Part shown: piece by piece, positions 35,885 through 47,713 of the stretch
How positions within the stretch are numbered: the stretch's first letter is position 1
Layout: every line of letters begins with the position of its first letter
DNA from: Circinella minor
Lineage: Eukaryota > Mucoromycota > Mucoromycetes > Mucorales > Lichtheimiaceae
NCBI GenBank assembly: GCA_016758965.1
Contig: JAEPRB010000004.1
Span: forward strand, 1 to 64,000
Length of the DNA stretch: 64,000 nt
Direction of reading: 5' to 3'
Notes under the pieces: generated by a model
Database searches by the model: none
What the model was told of the DNA's origin: nothing
What the model saw: only the letters and a program-made list of their open reading frames with translations
Translations under genes and position numbers: made by a program

Positions 35885-37151
35885 ATGCCTGAAGGATATA
35901 AAGTTGATGTTTCCAAAGCCGTTGGCCATAAGTCTCCTATTCAAAAGGTATGGACATATCTTTCGATGTTATGAATTTGGAATGAAACGAGTTGCCCATG
36001 GACGTAAATTAACACATGCTTAAATAACTTTCAGGTCGACTGTACCAAACGAGATTTCGCTCTCTACGCTTTGGGTGTTGGTGTCAAGGAAGAAGAGATG
36101 AGCTTTCTTTATGAACTTGGTAATGTAACATTCCAGTTATTGAGGATGGATAAGAAAAATAATATAAGAAACTGACCCGAATTTCATTCTTCCTTGGTAT
36201 AGATCCCTCATTTGGCCCATTACCAACATACCCATTGGTTTTGGGTTTGAAGGGCGAAGGTGCTGACACCAATGTTTTTGGTGAATCAAAGGGTGACGCT
36301 ATTCCTGGCATGCCTCCATATGATCCCAATAAAATTGTTCACGGTGAGCAAACTCTTCAAGTTCACAAGCCTTTTCCCAAGAACGGTGGTAAATTCGACT
36401 TAGAAAAGACTGTCACTGGTGTTTATGACAAAGGTAACTAACACAACTTAAGATTTGATTTTATATATCCATGGTAATTAACATCTACACTTTATGTTCG
36501 CCACTAGGTTCTGGCATGGTAATTGAAACCGCCATGGATCTTTATGATCAAAACAAGGTTCACTACTGCACCATGGTTTCCAAATCATTTGTCCGTGGTT
36601 ATGGTGGTTGGAATGTAAGTTTTGTTATATTCAATAGTAAAGGCTTCATATGATGAGTTTAGGATATATGATTTTAATGTTACGCTCTTCTTTTTTTACA
36701 ATAGGGTCCCAAGGGTCCCAAGGCACCAAGCTACGCTCCCCCCAAACGTCAGCCTGATGCTTTTGAATCCTTCAAGACCTCTGTTCAACAAGCTCAATTG
36801 TACCGTTTGTCCGGTGATTACAACCCTCTTCACATTGACGTCCCTGTTGCTCGTTCTGTTGGATTCCCTAACCCCATTTTGCACGGTTTGTGTACTTATG
36901 GTATTGCTGGTCACGCTATTCTTAAGCATTTGGCTGGTAATGATCGATCTCGTTTCAAGTCCATCGAAGGTCGTTTCTCTAGCCCCGTCTTCCCCGGGGA
37001 AACTGTGGAAGTCTACATGTGGAAGGTTGATGATAAGGACCCCAAGGTCCAAGGTGTTATTTTTGCTGTCAAGGTTAAGGAACGTGATATTGTTGTTATC
37101 AACAACGGTTATGCTACTATTTACAAGGAGTCCCCTGCTTCTAAGCTTTAA
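35885..37151 (+). CDS. Peroxisomal enoyl-CoA hydratase 2 (MaoC/MFE-2 hydratase type)
   Basis: Five exons (35885-35947, 36035-36119, 36203-36433, 36508-36614, 36705-37151) encode 310 residues. The protein matches the hydratase-2 half of the fungal multifunctional beta-oxidation enzyme: an N-terminal hot-dog pseudo-half (RDFALYALGVGVKEEEMSF to HGEQTLQVHKPFP) and a C-terminal catalytic half with the signature YRLSGDYNPLHIDVPVARSV (catalytic Asp and His) and FPNPILHGLCTYG. It hydrates trans-2-enoyl-CoA to (3R)-hydroxyacyl-CoA. The C-terminus is SKL, a perfect type 1 peroxisomal targeting signal. In yeasts and many filamentous fungi this domain is fused to two dehydrogenase domains. Here it is a stand-alone protein. 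Confidence 0.92.
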
Positions 37152-37339
37152 ATTATATAAATTTCTTTTGTATCTCTTTTTCTCCCGTGACTTTTTTTTG
37201 CATATTTCATCTTTTCCTCTCCTTGTTGATCAGGAATCAACAAAAAATAAATAATAAAAACAGATGATTATTCAAATTAATATTGTGGATTTAAATACAA
37301 ATAAACCTTTTTTAAGCTGTTGGGGTTTTATTAGTCACG

Positions 37340-38327
37340 TCAAACTTTACGTGGATTAGGGAATTCTAAACGTCTGTGAAGACGAGCCGAAATATCAATA
37401 AAGTCCTGTTCATTGTCTGCAGTGATAATACCATGACGGATCATAAAGTCAATTGTCACCAAAGCACAATTGGGTTTCCATTCATTGTTTAAAATTGATT
37501 TCTTCACTTGATCCATATCCATCAAGTAAAAGTCCTCCACCTCACCATCCTTGGGTGTGGGTATAAAATCTTTGGGAATTGGTAAGTCAAACACATATCT
37601 TTTTCCCATTGATAAGCCGATTAGTAATTTTTTTCATTATTTATTACTGATATTATTATATTATTTTTCTTAACAAAGCAATAACTTACTGTGTTTCAGG
37701 CTGTAACCCTTGTTCGGTAGTAGTATAATAAGAAACTATACCAGCATTTTTTGCTTTTTCAGCAATGGAAGGGGGAATACTTGCTTCTTCGTCACACTCC
37801 TTCACCACCGTCTCCTTAGTCGAATATTGATATGAAATACCACCAGCAACAACATTATCCAGCATGGATGGCCATGTTTGCTTTGACTTACTACGACGTG
37901 CCACCCAAAGCTTATCACCAGTATAACCATTAACATGAACACCAAACGTGGAAATACCAAACAAAGGTGTAGCAGCGCGTTCCATAACAAAGTCAGGAAG
38001 ACCCGAAACACCGTAAACTGGGAAAAGTTCATTACGCCATCCTTTAAGCGATGGTAATCCTTCTGCATGCCATTTATCCATAAGTTCTTTGACCACTTGA
38101 GTACGTTTATCGAATGAATCGACCCAGGATTGGAATTCGACTTGATGAGTAATCTTGAATGGTTTATTTTCACAGTTATCATTATAATCAATTAATCGAG
38201 AGCGTACATTGGGCAATACATTGCCAATAACGCGCCCGTTCAAGACAATAGGAGTTGAGTTGTCATTTGGAGTACCATATGGATATTTGTCGCACTGTTC
38301 GACGACTTGGAGATAATTATCAAACAT
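37340..38327 (-). CDS. DUF4743/Nudix hydrolase (YJR142W-like, thiamine-pyrophosphokinase-related)
   Basis: Two exons (38327-37690 and 37598-37340) join to 298 residues. The N-terminal part (about 1-120) is the DUF4743 region that precedes the Nudix domain in yeast YJR142W-type proteins, with PLFGISTFGVHVNGY at the junction. The Nudix fold then has LWVARRSKSKQTWP, DNVVAGGISY and the helix box ETVVKECDEEASIPPSIAEK. The box keeps the metal-binding KECDEE glutamates but has Lys in place of the canonical Arg and Ala-Ser in place of the Gly. The intron splits QPET from QYVFDLPIP, restoring the family strand. Related proteins act on oxidised or damaged thiamine diphosphate. That substrate is family knowledge, not shown here. 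Convergent with the hydratase, divergent from HPRT. Confidence 0.85.
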
Positions 38328-38887
38328 GAAAATAGCTTTACACCAAATCTTATTTTTCTTTCCCGATCAGCATAAATTGATTTTTCTGTTTTTTGGGATT
38401 CATATTAAAAAGTGAAATATGACCTGTATCGCCGAATCAATTACTTTTTGAAGGCTTCAGTTATACATGATGGCAAGTTGAAACCTCATACTAAAGTCTG
38501 TGCTCTTTTCTTGGATAAAGTAAATTAAAGTGCTTCAAAACAAAAGCAGGAGGTCCAGTGATGGTTGCGGAAGACATGTTACCAATAGCAGCATCGCATA
38601 TAAGCACATACATACTCTATGCATATCTTTAATTGTTTATCCAATTTTCAATAAGTTATACATATTAATTTGAAACTTTTTGATGGAAAGCTCCACAGCA
38701 ATGAAACATGACTACTAATAACTACTTCAAAGTACGCGTCGAAAAGACTATGATCGCGCGGAAAAAAGTATTGTTCGGAATAAAGTATTACGCTAGAGTA
38801 TACAGACTGTTCTAAGCCACGAGAAGAAGTATTTGACAGCTGATCGGGCCGGTTACAACTTTTTTTTTCTGGTAAACTTTGCCCACA
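38328..38887. promoter_or_regulatory. Divergent promoter region, Nudix protein and HPRT
   Basis: 560 bp between two divergent start codons. It must hold both promoters. I see no specific binding site that I would name, and no coding frame. Confidence 0.45.
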
Positions 38888-39577
38888 ATGTCCAAATTGT
38901 ACATTAGGTAAATAAATATCACTTTTTGCCGAAAAAAGGTACCATTCTGACGTGAGTTTTAACTAACAAGTTCATTTTCGCAAACTTAAAATAGCTACAA
39001 CCAAATCCACGAATCTGTTCGCAATGCTGTTGAACGTCACAAGATCAACAGCGACTTTGCGCCTGACCTTATGATTGGAATCAGTGGTGGTGGTCTTGTT
39101 CCTAGCCGAATCTTGCGCACTTTCTTGGACAAGCGCAACGACCGTAATGTTCCTATTCAAGCTATTGGTTTGACCCTTTATGAAGAAATTGAACTTGCTC
39201 AAGCTCAGGGTGATTCCGGCGAAAATATTAAGGTCCAAAAGACTCAATGGTTGAATTTTGATGAAGTGTCCTTATTAGGTCGACGTATCTTGATTGTTGA
39301 CGAAGTCGATGATACTCGTCAAACTTTAGCTTTTGCTATCAAAGAATTATTAAATGATATCCACGCCGAAGAAGTCAAAAAAGGTTTGAAACCTGGCGAA
39401 TCTAATACCCAAATTGGTGTGTTTGTCCTTCATAACAAGCTTAAGCCAAAGAAGCAAGAATTGCCTGAAGAAATTATGAAGAATTACTTTGCTTGCGTAG
39501 AAATGCCTGATCAATGGCTTGTATATCCTTGGGATGCTGTTGATATTGAAGACCATACTGTTAAGTCTTCTATTTAA
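38888..39577 (+). CDS. HPT1: Hypoxanthine/xanthine phosphoribosyltransferase (Hpt1/Xpt1 type)
   Basis: Two exons (38888-38907 and 38995-39577) give 200 residues. The first exon is just 20 nt (MSKLYI plus two bases), and splicing restores YISYNQIHE, the usual start of the fungal enzyme. The core has DLMIGISGGGLVPSRILRTF, the PRPP-binding loop RRILIVDEVDDTRQT, KTQWLNFDE, and the C-terminal VEMPDQWLVYPWDAVDIEDH, all typical of yeast Hpt1 and Xpt1. The enzyme salvages purine bases by adding them to PRPP in the cytosol. Sequence alone does not decide between hypoxanthine/guanine and xanthine preference. Confidence 0.92.
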
Positions 39578-40028
39578 AGAAATCCACACACAGACATTAT
39601 ATACACAAAGCATACAACAAACAAACAAACAAACAAACATTAATTGTGCATCATAATCATTTTCCTTCTTTCCATTAATAACCACTATTTCAACTCTCCT
39701 ATTGTAATATTTTATTTGTAATACATTTTGCATGTCCCGCTTCTTTACTCTTTTAACCGCATTTTTCATTTAGTTAGTAATAATAAATCAACATAGAATT
39801 TTCACATATAATAACTGTTACGCAAATTTTTAATTAGCCGGAATGAAGTGTATTTTTTTATCGAATCAAAAAATTAGGCTTATGTAACATGGATAGTTTT
39901 GCGAAAAAAAAAAGTATGAACCACTAGTTTTTATTATTATAAACTAACAAATATGTTGACTGTACAATGGTAAAAGAAAATAGATAGAAGTTATAGGAGT
40001 TATGTTCAGAATAAAAAGGTTAAGTACT
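39578..40028. other. Intergenic between convergent genes
   Basis: Shared 3' flank of HPRT and the SDR. It contains a short (ACAA)n microsatellite at about 39617-39638. No gene or RNA is recognised. Confidence 0.6.
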
Positions 40029-41411
40029 TTAGATACCACGGCCACCAGTGACTTCGAGAGTATGACCAGTGATATAAGAAGACAAAGGAGTGCAGAGCAT
40101 CATGACGGAACCAGCAACTTCTTCAGTGTTACCAGCACGGCCCAAGGGGATATCAGCAAATGGGTTAACCTTACTCGTGCGGTTGGAAGTTGGAACACCC
40201 AAAGCGACCTTTTGACCATCAATTTCAATGTTGGTACCAGATTCCTTAGCACGGGTAAGACGGGTATCAACCCAACCGAATGCAACAGTGTTACAACGGA
40301 CACCAAAGAGACCCCATTCCTTTGCAATGGTCTTAGTCAAACCGACAACACCAGCTTTGGCAGTAGCATAATTAGCTTGGCCAACGTTACCGTGGAGACC
40401 AGAGGTGGAAGAAATCTTTTTATGAAAAAAAATTACAATCATAGGTTTTAGTATAACCAATTCCCATAGCAAACATTAATCATTTTTCCCACATATTGAT
40501 AACAACTACTCACGTTGACAATAGATTTATTTTCGCCATCCTTCAAGCGCTATAAATATCAAAATACGAAAAAATATGTAGTGTGAGAAAATATTATTCG
40601 AAATTTTTTTTGTTAATCCAACTTCTTTTTCTAACCATCTCCCACACACACAATATTTTTCTTCTACATATCCTCTCAGTCCCTGAACAAAGTTAAACTT
40701 ACAAGATATTTAGCAGCAGCACGAAGAACACGGAAAGGTGCAGTTTGATGAACAATCAACATGGTTTCCCATTGTTTGTCGGTCATCTTGTGAGCCATAC
40801 CATCGAAAGTAAAACCAGCGTTGTTGACAATGTGGTTGAGCTTACCAAAAGCCCTAAAGAAAACAAATGGGTTGATCAGTTTATTGCAACTTTATTTTTA
40901 TCACTAGGATAACAGAAAAAACAATGGGAATTCAAATACTTACTTGACAGTGCCTTCAACCAATTGTTCAGGGAACTCAGGGTCCATGATGTTACCTGCA
41001 ATAGCAATAGCCTTACCACCTGCGGCATTAATATCACTAGCGACTTGATTAGCCTTGGCTATAACAGAAAAAAATGTAAGTATCGACTAAAATCCTCAGC
41101 TTTTGTATACATAATCAAAAAGAAAGAAAGTATAACAAACCAGCATCAATATCAGTGACACAGACAAGAGCACCTTCACGAGCAAAGAGTTCAGCAGCAC
41201 TCTTACCAATACCTTGGCTATAAAATATGATAAAAAAATGAATTAACTCATCGCCATTGTTTTTGACATGGGGAAGAATGGAGAAGTGAAAGGTATAAAG
41301 AAGTAATTACCCAGAACCAGTGATAATGGCGACTTCACCGGACAAAAGACCTTGTGGGTAGTTTCCAGATAAGTGGCCCTTAATGTTGTTTAAACGGTCA
41401 GCAGCAGACAT
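40029..41411 (-). CDS. Short-chain dehydrogenase/reductase, 3-oxoacyl-ACP reductase/3-hydroxyacyl-CoA dehydrogenase type
   Basis: Six exons (41411-41311, 41217-41141, 41058-40944, 40853-40703, 40549-40514, 40415-40029) encode 288 residues. This is a classical SDR: nucleotide motif VAIITGSGQGIGKSAA (about 27-42), the acidic VTDID end of strand 2 that points to NAD preference, LNHIVNNAG, and the Ser-Tyr-Lys set in NISSTSGLHG and QANYATAKAG. The substrate loop PFADIPLGRAGNTEEVAG and the end GHTLEVTGGRGI are FabG-like. Intron 2 has a non-consensus donor (gtttgt). There is no PTS1. The N-terminus (about 25 residues before the Rossmann fold) is not a convincing targeting signal. It may serve fatty acid metabolism together with the nearby hydratase, which is inference. 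Confidence 0.88.
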
Positions 41412-41979
41412 GGTTTATGCGTGTAAAAAGAAACTTTTTGAAAAAAAAAAGAGAGAGGTTCCAAAGAATCTGTTGCAGTGCACTAAATTACTTTATATAA
41501 GCTTTGATGGCGCAACAGAGCTATTTCCTGTTGTCAGCAAAATTGTCGGTCTCACGTCGGAACCCAAATTCACTTCCCACAAGGTTTAAAACGACCTTGT
41601 AGACTAGTCATCAATAATGCACACAGTGAAAATGTGAAGAGTATATTTCCGGTCGCACATTGAAATTTGTCTTGTTTCCTAATTTAGCTTGTCGCATTTT
41701 TTTTTTTTCACTACTTGTCGTGATTAGGGATTTCACTTATCTCTTTTGATAATCTTAATTGTCGTCTTTTTATTTTTATTTGTTGCAGTCATTTTATTTT
41801 CTTTAAATAATAGTAGGAAAAGAAAGACTTTGTGCTTGTTTTTAATTAGATCGATAGTCAATTATCCATAGAAAGAAACAAAAAATCGTACAAAAGACAT
41901 ATAGTGCAAGAGCAGCCGTCGTATTTAATTATTGATCCTTTTAAAAAAATGATTATTTTCCTATAAACCCTTTGCTACA

Positions 41980-42080
41980 GTAGAACCTGGTTATTAAAAT
42001 GAGAAGATAGAGATTTGGATATGAATTTCGAATAACTATAGTAATTCGATAACGATTATCTCAATAACTAAGTGTAACTG
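41980..42080. mobile_element. 101-bp MITE of the pogo/Tigger (Tc1-mariner) type
   Basis: The element starts CAGTAGAACCTGGTTATT and ends with the inverted match AATAACTAAGTGTAACTG. Over the terminal 21 bp including the flanking TA, 16 positions agree. It is flanked on both sides by TA, the target duplication of Tc1/mariner elements, and CAGTAGAACC termini are typical of pogo-type transposons. The interior is AT-rich, non-coding and partly palindromic around CGAATAACTATAGTAATTCG. It encodes nothing and would need a transposase from elsewhere. Confidence 0.6.
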
Positions 42081-43024
42081 TAGATGAAGGAAGTGTCAGA
42101 ATGTGATGTTGGAATCATATTATCGGTAGAGGTAACAAGTATGTTTCAATAAGTTATATATAGATACATATATATGTACTGTGCAAGTAGTTCTATAAAG
42201 TGACAATCATTTTCGAAAGGATGGTCAAAAGAATTTCTAAAGAAAAAAATACATATAATTAGTTTCTAATGAAGATGTGTATTTTCTCTAATGTCTTAAT
42301 TCTTTGCTCCTCTCGTTTTCGAATAAGATAGAGGTTTTATTTAGTTCAAAGTTGTTGATTAATATTTACTCCTATTTGTCTGCCTCATAGCTCATCTAAC
42401 ACTGTTTGTTCTCGTTATTGTGGCTTGATATTCAAGTAGCATTTGATTTATGAAAGCTGGTATCCTGTACAATTCTATTGGCATTACAGTACCAACCTTA
42501 ATGAATTTCTTACATATTTAAGTTATCTATCTTTTATCAAGATTCATGAGTTGTTCTGGTCATGTTAAACACGTTAAAACCCTCGACTTTAAATATAAGC
42601 TTTTAGCAAAACTTTAACAGATTTTATTTATGATTATTAGCATAAATATGCTTACGTACGTACAGCTTTAAAATCAACCAAATTGACTAATTTCAATTAC
42701 GACCCTTTGTCTCGGGTCTGTCAAAGCAATCAAATCAGTAAGCTTTACTGATATTCAGCATTTTTGTTGCAAATACTTACCATATCTGACTTTTTATAGA
42801 GCTTCCAAAAGACATGACATACAAGTAGCAAGGTATTCAAGTTCGTAAGATTTGTGAAAACCGGAAGCTGACCCAAGGAAGGAGCGAATTCAGGGAGTGT
42901 GAAATCGGAAAAACATTTACATAAACTATCGGCTTACGTTATGAATTTTCAAGTAGCTTCTAGGCAGCGATTATTTATTTAGGGAAATTTTTACTGCCAC
43001 TTTGACTTCAGTCTTAAGGGCATA

Positions 43025-43025
43025 C

Positions 43026-43050
<25 letters not shown>
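43025..43050. repeat. (TA)n microsatellite
   Basis: About 13 TA dinucleotides in the gene-free stretch. No function is apparent. Confidence 0.9.
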
Positions 43051-43056
<6 letters not shown>

Positions 43057-43864
43057 CTTTATTCCGGTTGACACTATTTTTATTGACTTGATCATTTATT
43101 TTCCATAAAAGTGCCACGTTCATCTGCTGATTCACTATATAAAAATCAGCTACCTAAATTCTATTAATAATAGAAATCTACTGATTATTTTCTGCGTAAA
43201 TTTAAGAGGTTAAGGGAGAGGAAGAGGCACAAGAACAAAGCAGATTATTCAAGTTATTAAGAAGCTGAATATTTTAGTTGATTGTACTCCCCGGCTATAT
43301 GAGCGTGTGCATTTTGTAAAAGAGAAAGAAAAAGAGAGCAAAAATAATGTGGCCAAACTCTGACCGAATGGAAAATATCTTGTACGTATGTAATAAAAGC
43401 AATATAATTATTATTTTTTGCTGTGAAGCGAAATAATATTTGCTGTATAGCTTGTCATGAACATACGTAGCCATGAGACTCTATTACTATTATCTTTAAA
43501 AATGTTCATAGTATTCATGCGTAATGGCATCAAGTAAAAAACTTCTTTCATCAGTCAATCAGCGTTTTTCATGAAAGATATGCTCTCTGATGATCTTTTA
43601 TTACTATACTCTTCTCAGTGTACTATATTAGAAATGTCGGGAAAGTATTATTAGAAAGCTTAGACAATAAATATAAATGCTCAAATATACGAGCTACTAC
43701 AACATAACGATTGAATAGTATAATGATTACAGTAGCTGGGAGAACCATTGAATAAAAATTAAATCAAAACGTATATTAATTATTGACCAAAATTACGTAC
43801 ATATTTTATTTTTTATTATTTATAAAGACTTAAAGGCTATTTACAGTTTTCTTTCATATAGTTT

Positions 43865-46800
43865 TTATCGCTGTTTTTGTGTTCGAGACCAAGCGTTTTC
43901 GACAGTGATATTATGAGCATGTTTGCCAGTTTCATCACAAGATTCTTCTAAAGGATGTGCATTTTCTCTTGTATGTCCCACAATACATTCAGCTGTATGT
44001 CTTGAATCATGTCCCGAACGTTTCAATGAACTACCCATTTTTTCTACACGTTCGCCGGCATTATTGGCCATTTCACGAGCATCCTGCTTCGTACGTTTCC
44101 ATGATTCGCTAACCCTATTAGTTTCAGCTCGAGCGCGTCCTTCGAGATCTTGAGCAGCATTCTCCATATCTTGTTCAGTGACATCCCATGCGGAATTCAA
44201 CCAGTTTTCTTTGTCATGTGTGCGTCCTTCTAAATCATTGGCTGTCTTGCTTTTTGTACGCTCCCAACTTCTTTCATATTTGTTTGCCTCATCTTGAGCT
44301 TTAGTGCTTACATTATCTGCCATGTTTCGAGCATTTTGTTTGGTGTTTTCCCATGAGGATCCAATTTGATCCATCTTTGCCTCAGCTTGATTTGACACAT
44401 CATTCATGGTATTATGTGCACCTTGTTTCGTTTGTTCCCATGATCTACTGAGTCTTCTTGCTTCATCCTTGGTACGTCCTTCGACATCGTCAGCTGCTTT
44501 ACTGACATCTCGTTTAGTTTGGTCCCATGTCATTCCAAGTTCATCCACTTTGTTCTCAGCTTGGGCCGCAAGATCATCCATAGTGTGTTGAGCCTCAGTC
44601 TTTGCCTTTTCCCATGATGTACTCCATCGGTTGGCTTCAGCTCTAGCGCTTTGTTCTAAATCCTCCGTAGCTTTAGTTGCATCCTTCTTGGTATGTTCCC
44701 AGTGGTTACGGAGCCAGTTCAATTCATTTTCGACTTTAGATGTTGTATCATCGACGTAAGTCCTTGCGTTTTGTTTTGCACTATCCAATGATGAGCCAAG
44801 TTCTCTCGCCTTTTCATCAGCTTCAGTAGAAAGATTATTCACAATATCATTTGCTTCCCTCTTTTTCTTGTTCCATGCAGCGCTCCAATCATCGGATTTT
44901 CTTCTAGCTTTTCGAATCATATCATCAGTCATATTCTCTGCGTCTTGCTTTGTATTTTTCCATGACGATCTTAATTCATCGACTTCAGCTTCAGCTTGTT
45001 CAGAAAGAATATCCATAGATCGACGTGCGTTATCTCTTGTCTTATCCCAAGAGGCAACTAATCTATCATTTTTTTCCTTGGCCTCCTTTGCTACACTGTC
45101 AGCGATATCCATTGCCTCCTTCTTTTGATGTTCCCAGGATGATCTAAGTTCGTTGGCTTCTGCTTCCGCCTGTTGCGAGATATCACCCATGGCTTCGCTA
45201 GCATCTTGTTTTGACTTTTGCCAGGCGTTAGATAACCTTCGTGACTCAGCATTAGTTCTTGCTGACATATCATCTGCCACTTGGTGAATATCTTTTTTAA
45301 TGTGCTCCCATGACGTTTCAGCTTGATTGACCTTCACATCAGCTTCTTTAGACATATCATTTACAGCACTATACGTATCTTGTTTGGCTCTTCTCCATGT
45401 TGTATCGGCACCTTCTTCTAAATCATTGACTGCATCGCGAGCGCCATGTTTTGTTTGTTCCCATGATTTATTGAATTTGTTTGCTTCATCGTGAACCTTG
45501 GAACCAAGTTCGTTCAACTTGTTATCGGCTTGATTTGAAATGCCACCCATAACATCACCAACCTCCTCCTTTGTTCTTCTCAATGAATCTCCCCATTTAT
45601 TGACTTCATTTTTGGCACCTTCTTCAAGGTCATCTGCAACATTACGAGCCTCTTGCTTAGTCTGCTCCCATGATCTGCTAAGTTTGTTTGCTTCACCTTG
45701 TGTCTTATCACTGACATCTTCTGCCATGTTTCGAGCTTCGTGTTTGGTACTTTGCCAGGAGGATTTCGCTTCATTTACTTTCGCATCAGCATCTTTTGAC
45801 ATGTTGCTCATAGCATCACTTGCTTCTTCCTTTGTTTTTCTCCATGAATCACCCCATTTATTAAGCTCATTTTTGGCACCTTCTTCTAAATCACCAACTA
45901 CATTGCGAGCACCATGTTTAGTTTGTTCCCATGATTCATTGAATTTGTTTGCTTCATCTTGAGCCTTAGATGCGGGCTTTCTCATCTTGTCATCAGCCTC
46001 TTTGGACATATCGCTCATAGCATTATTTGCGTCTTCTTTTGTTTTTTTCCAAGAAGTTGCCCACCAGTTAGCTTCATTCTTGGCACCTTCTGCTAGTCCA
46101 TCTACAGCTTTACTTGCATTTTGTTTAGTGTGTTCCCATGATCTTTTATTAAGATTATCTTCTTCAAGATCATTTACTGCATTACGAGCACCTTGTTTGG
46201 CCTGATCCCAAGATCCGTTGAGCTTGTTTGCTTCGTCTTGAACCTTAACACTTGCATCATCCGCCATGTTTTGAGCATTTTGTTTTGCTTTATTCCATCC
46301 GGAACCGATGCTATCTGCCGTTGCATAGACAGCCTTTTTTGCCTGATTTTTCTCATTTACAACTTCGTCTTTGGTCTGTTCCCACTTGCTCTGCCATCGA
46401 GCTTTTTCATCTTCATACTTTTTGTGAGTTTCTGAGTTTGTCCAGGCATGAGCTTTTTCAACAATCGCTGCATCAGACATATGTACAGTATCGTCACGCA
46501 ACACAGTAACGGGTGCACGGTCACCACTCTTCATGTGATGATTTTCTCTGACACGATCGACATAGGCTTGACCAGCTTTCAATTCACGTTCAGCGGCAGA
46601 TTGCACTTCACCAAGAGATTCTTTTGCAGCATAACCTAATTCAGTTGCAGAACTTTCAAGATGCTTTTTTGCTGCATTTGTATGACCTTTAACATCTTGA
46701 TGTGTATGCCAATCATGCTGAGTGTATGGGGTCACTTTTGGAGCTGATTTTTCCATAGGAGCTTCACCAATGTAGAAATCGATTTCTAAATATGAATATG

Positions 46801-47088
46801 TTTCCCACTATTGTTAGTTTTTCACTATATCATTACAGTTACGTGTCATAAATTTTTAAATCAATAAACGATTTTTTCATTATCTATACCTTCTTCCTTC
46901 GTATGATTACGGCGCTCATGCTGATAGTAAGCCAAACCGGCGCCAGCAAGTAAAGCAGTACCGACAAGAGCAGCTTTTCCACCGCCACTGGTTCCGCCGC
47001 TAGCAGTCTTGAGAGTTCGACTAAAAGGTGGCGGCCAGGGTGTTGTTGGATTACGGATACGAGTTGATTTTCGATAGTTAGGTAGCAT
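43865..47088 (-). CDS. Membrane-anchored LEA/apolipoprotein-like 29-residue repeat protein (1039 aa)
   Basis: Two exons (47088-46890 and 46785-43865) join in frame to 1039 residues. The 66-codon first exon supplies a basic, Pro/Ser/Gly-rich N-terminus (MLPNYRKSTRIRNPTTPWPP) and one hydrophobic span (about 38-55, KAALVGTALLAGAGLAYY) followed by positive residues, a layout like a mitochondrial inner-membrane anchor. Residues about 77-200 are helical and charged. From about 200 to 1000 there are about 28 tandem units of 29 residues, consensus close to SWEQTKQDARNMADDLS followed by KAEDEANKLGS. Nearly all begin with an aromatic SW or AW. Some units are 40 or 25 residues, differences of 11 or 4. 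Amphipathic, Ala/Lys/Glu-rich hendecad-like repeats of this kind are found in LEA group 3 proteins and apolipoproteins, which protect or coat membranes during drying. There is no other domain. Function is inferred. Antisense open frames over the gene are repeat shadows. Confidence 0.85.
43995..46390 (-). repeat. Tandem 87-bp coding repeat array
   Basis: The 29-residue protein repeat corresponds to an approximately 87-bp DNA period, about 28 units. Copies are clearly diverged at the DNA level, with no recent identical block standing out by eye, so the array appears old and under selection for the protein pattern rather than freshly expanded. Confidence 0.8.
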
Positions 47089-47713
47089 TTTTTGGTTAAA
47101 GAAAGTAAAAAAAAACCAAACGTCAAGTAAAAATAACCCATCGTTATTTATATTTAGGAAGAAACACGCATAAAATACATGGGTTTATTTATCTTGCATG
47201 TTCCTTTTCTTTCAGTAGATTGTATACTTTTGTTACCACTTATCAATAGCAACAATATCGTATTATCGAAAAGATAGAAAGAGCAACGCACCCAATATAG
47301 ATGTTTTTATTATTATTTGGAGTACAGTATAAAGAACTGTGTGAATGCTTTTTTTGAAATAATATGCATATTTATATTCATAATCACATAAATACGTGGG
47401 TATTATGAAAAATTTATGCGAAATTCTAGTTTCAATGACCTTGCCGAACCATATAATGAAAAACCCAAACACCCTTAACACACTCTACTCTTTAGAATTA
47501 ATTAATCTTCTCCCCATTCCGCCCCAATAAAAAAGAAGCACTATATATATAGAATAATGATTGAAAAAATGTCAAATTACAGTTTGAATAGGAGTTTTTT
47601 TTTTAAAAAAAATAATGTGGTTTATCTACATCTTTTCAGTATATTTTATCGCTGCCTTCATTTATCCCACTCATCCCTGTTTATAATACTGTTGTTTCTG
47701 CTACTGAAGATGA
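47089..47713. other. Intergenic region
   Basis: Promoter of the repeat protein and 3' flank of the O-fucosyltransferase-like gene, both on the minus strand. Pyrimidine-rich with CCCC clusters near 47510-47527. No gene is recognised. Confidence 0.5.

Larger units (their letters stand above)
41412..43864. other. 2.4-kb intergenic region containing a MITE
   Basis: No gene is recognised between two divergently placed minus-strand genes. It contains a 101-bp miniature transposon at 41980-42080 and a TA-repeat at 43025-43050. The remainder is AT-rich and has no frame with recognisable content. Confidence 0.5.

Noticed and set aside
43923..46639. Several long plus-strand open frames over the repeat protein
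   Set aside because: They are antisense images of the 29-residue repeat (Ser/Phe/Leu-rich strings of equal spacing). The minus-strand frame is continuous and far longer.
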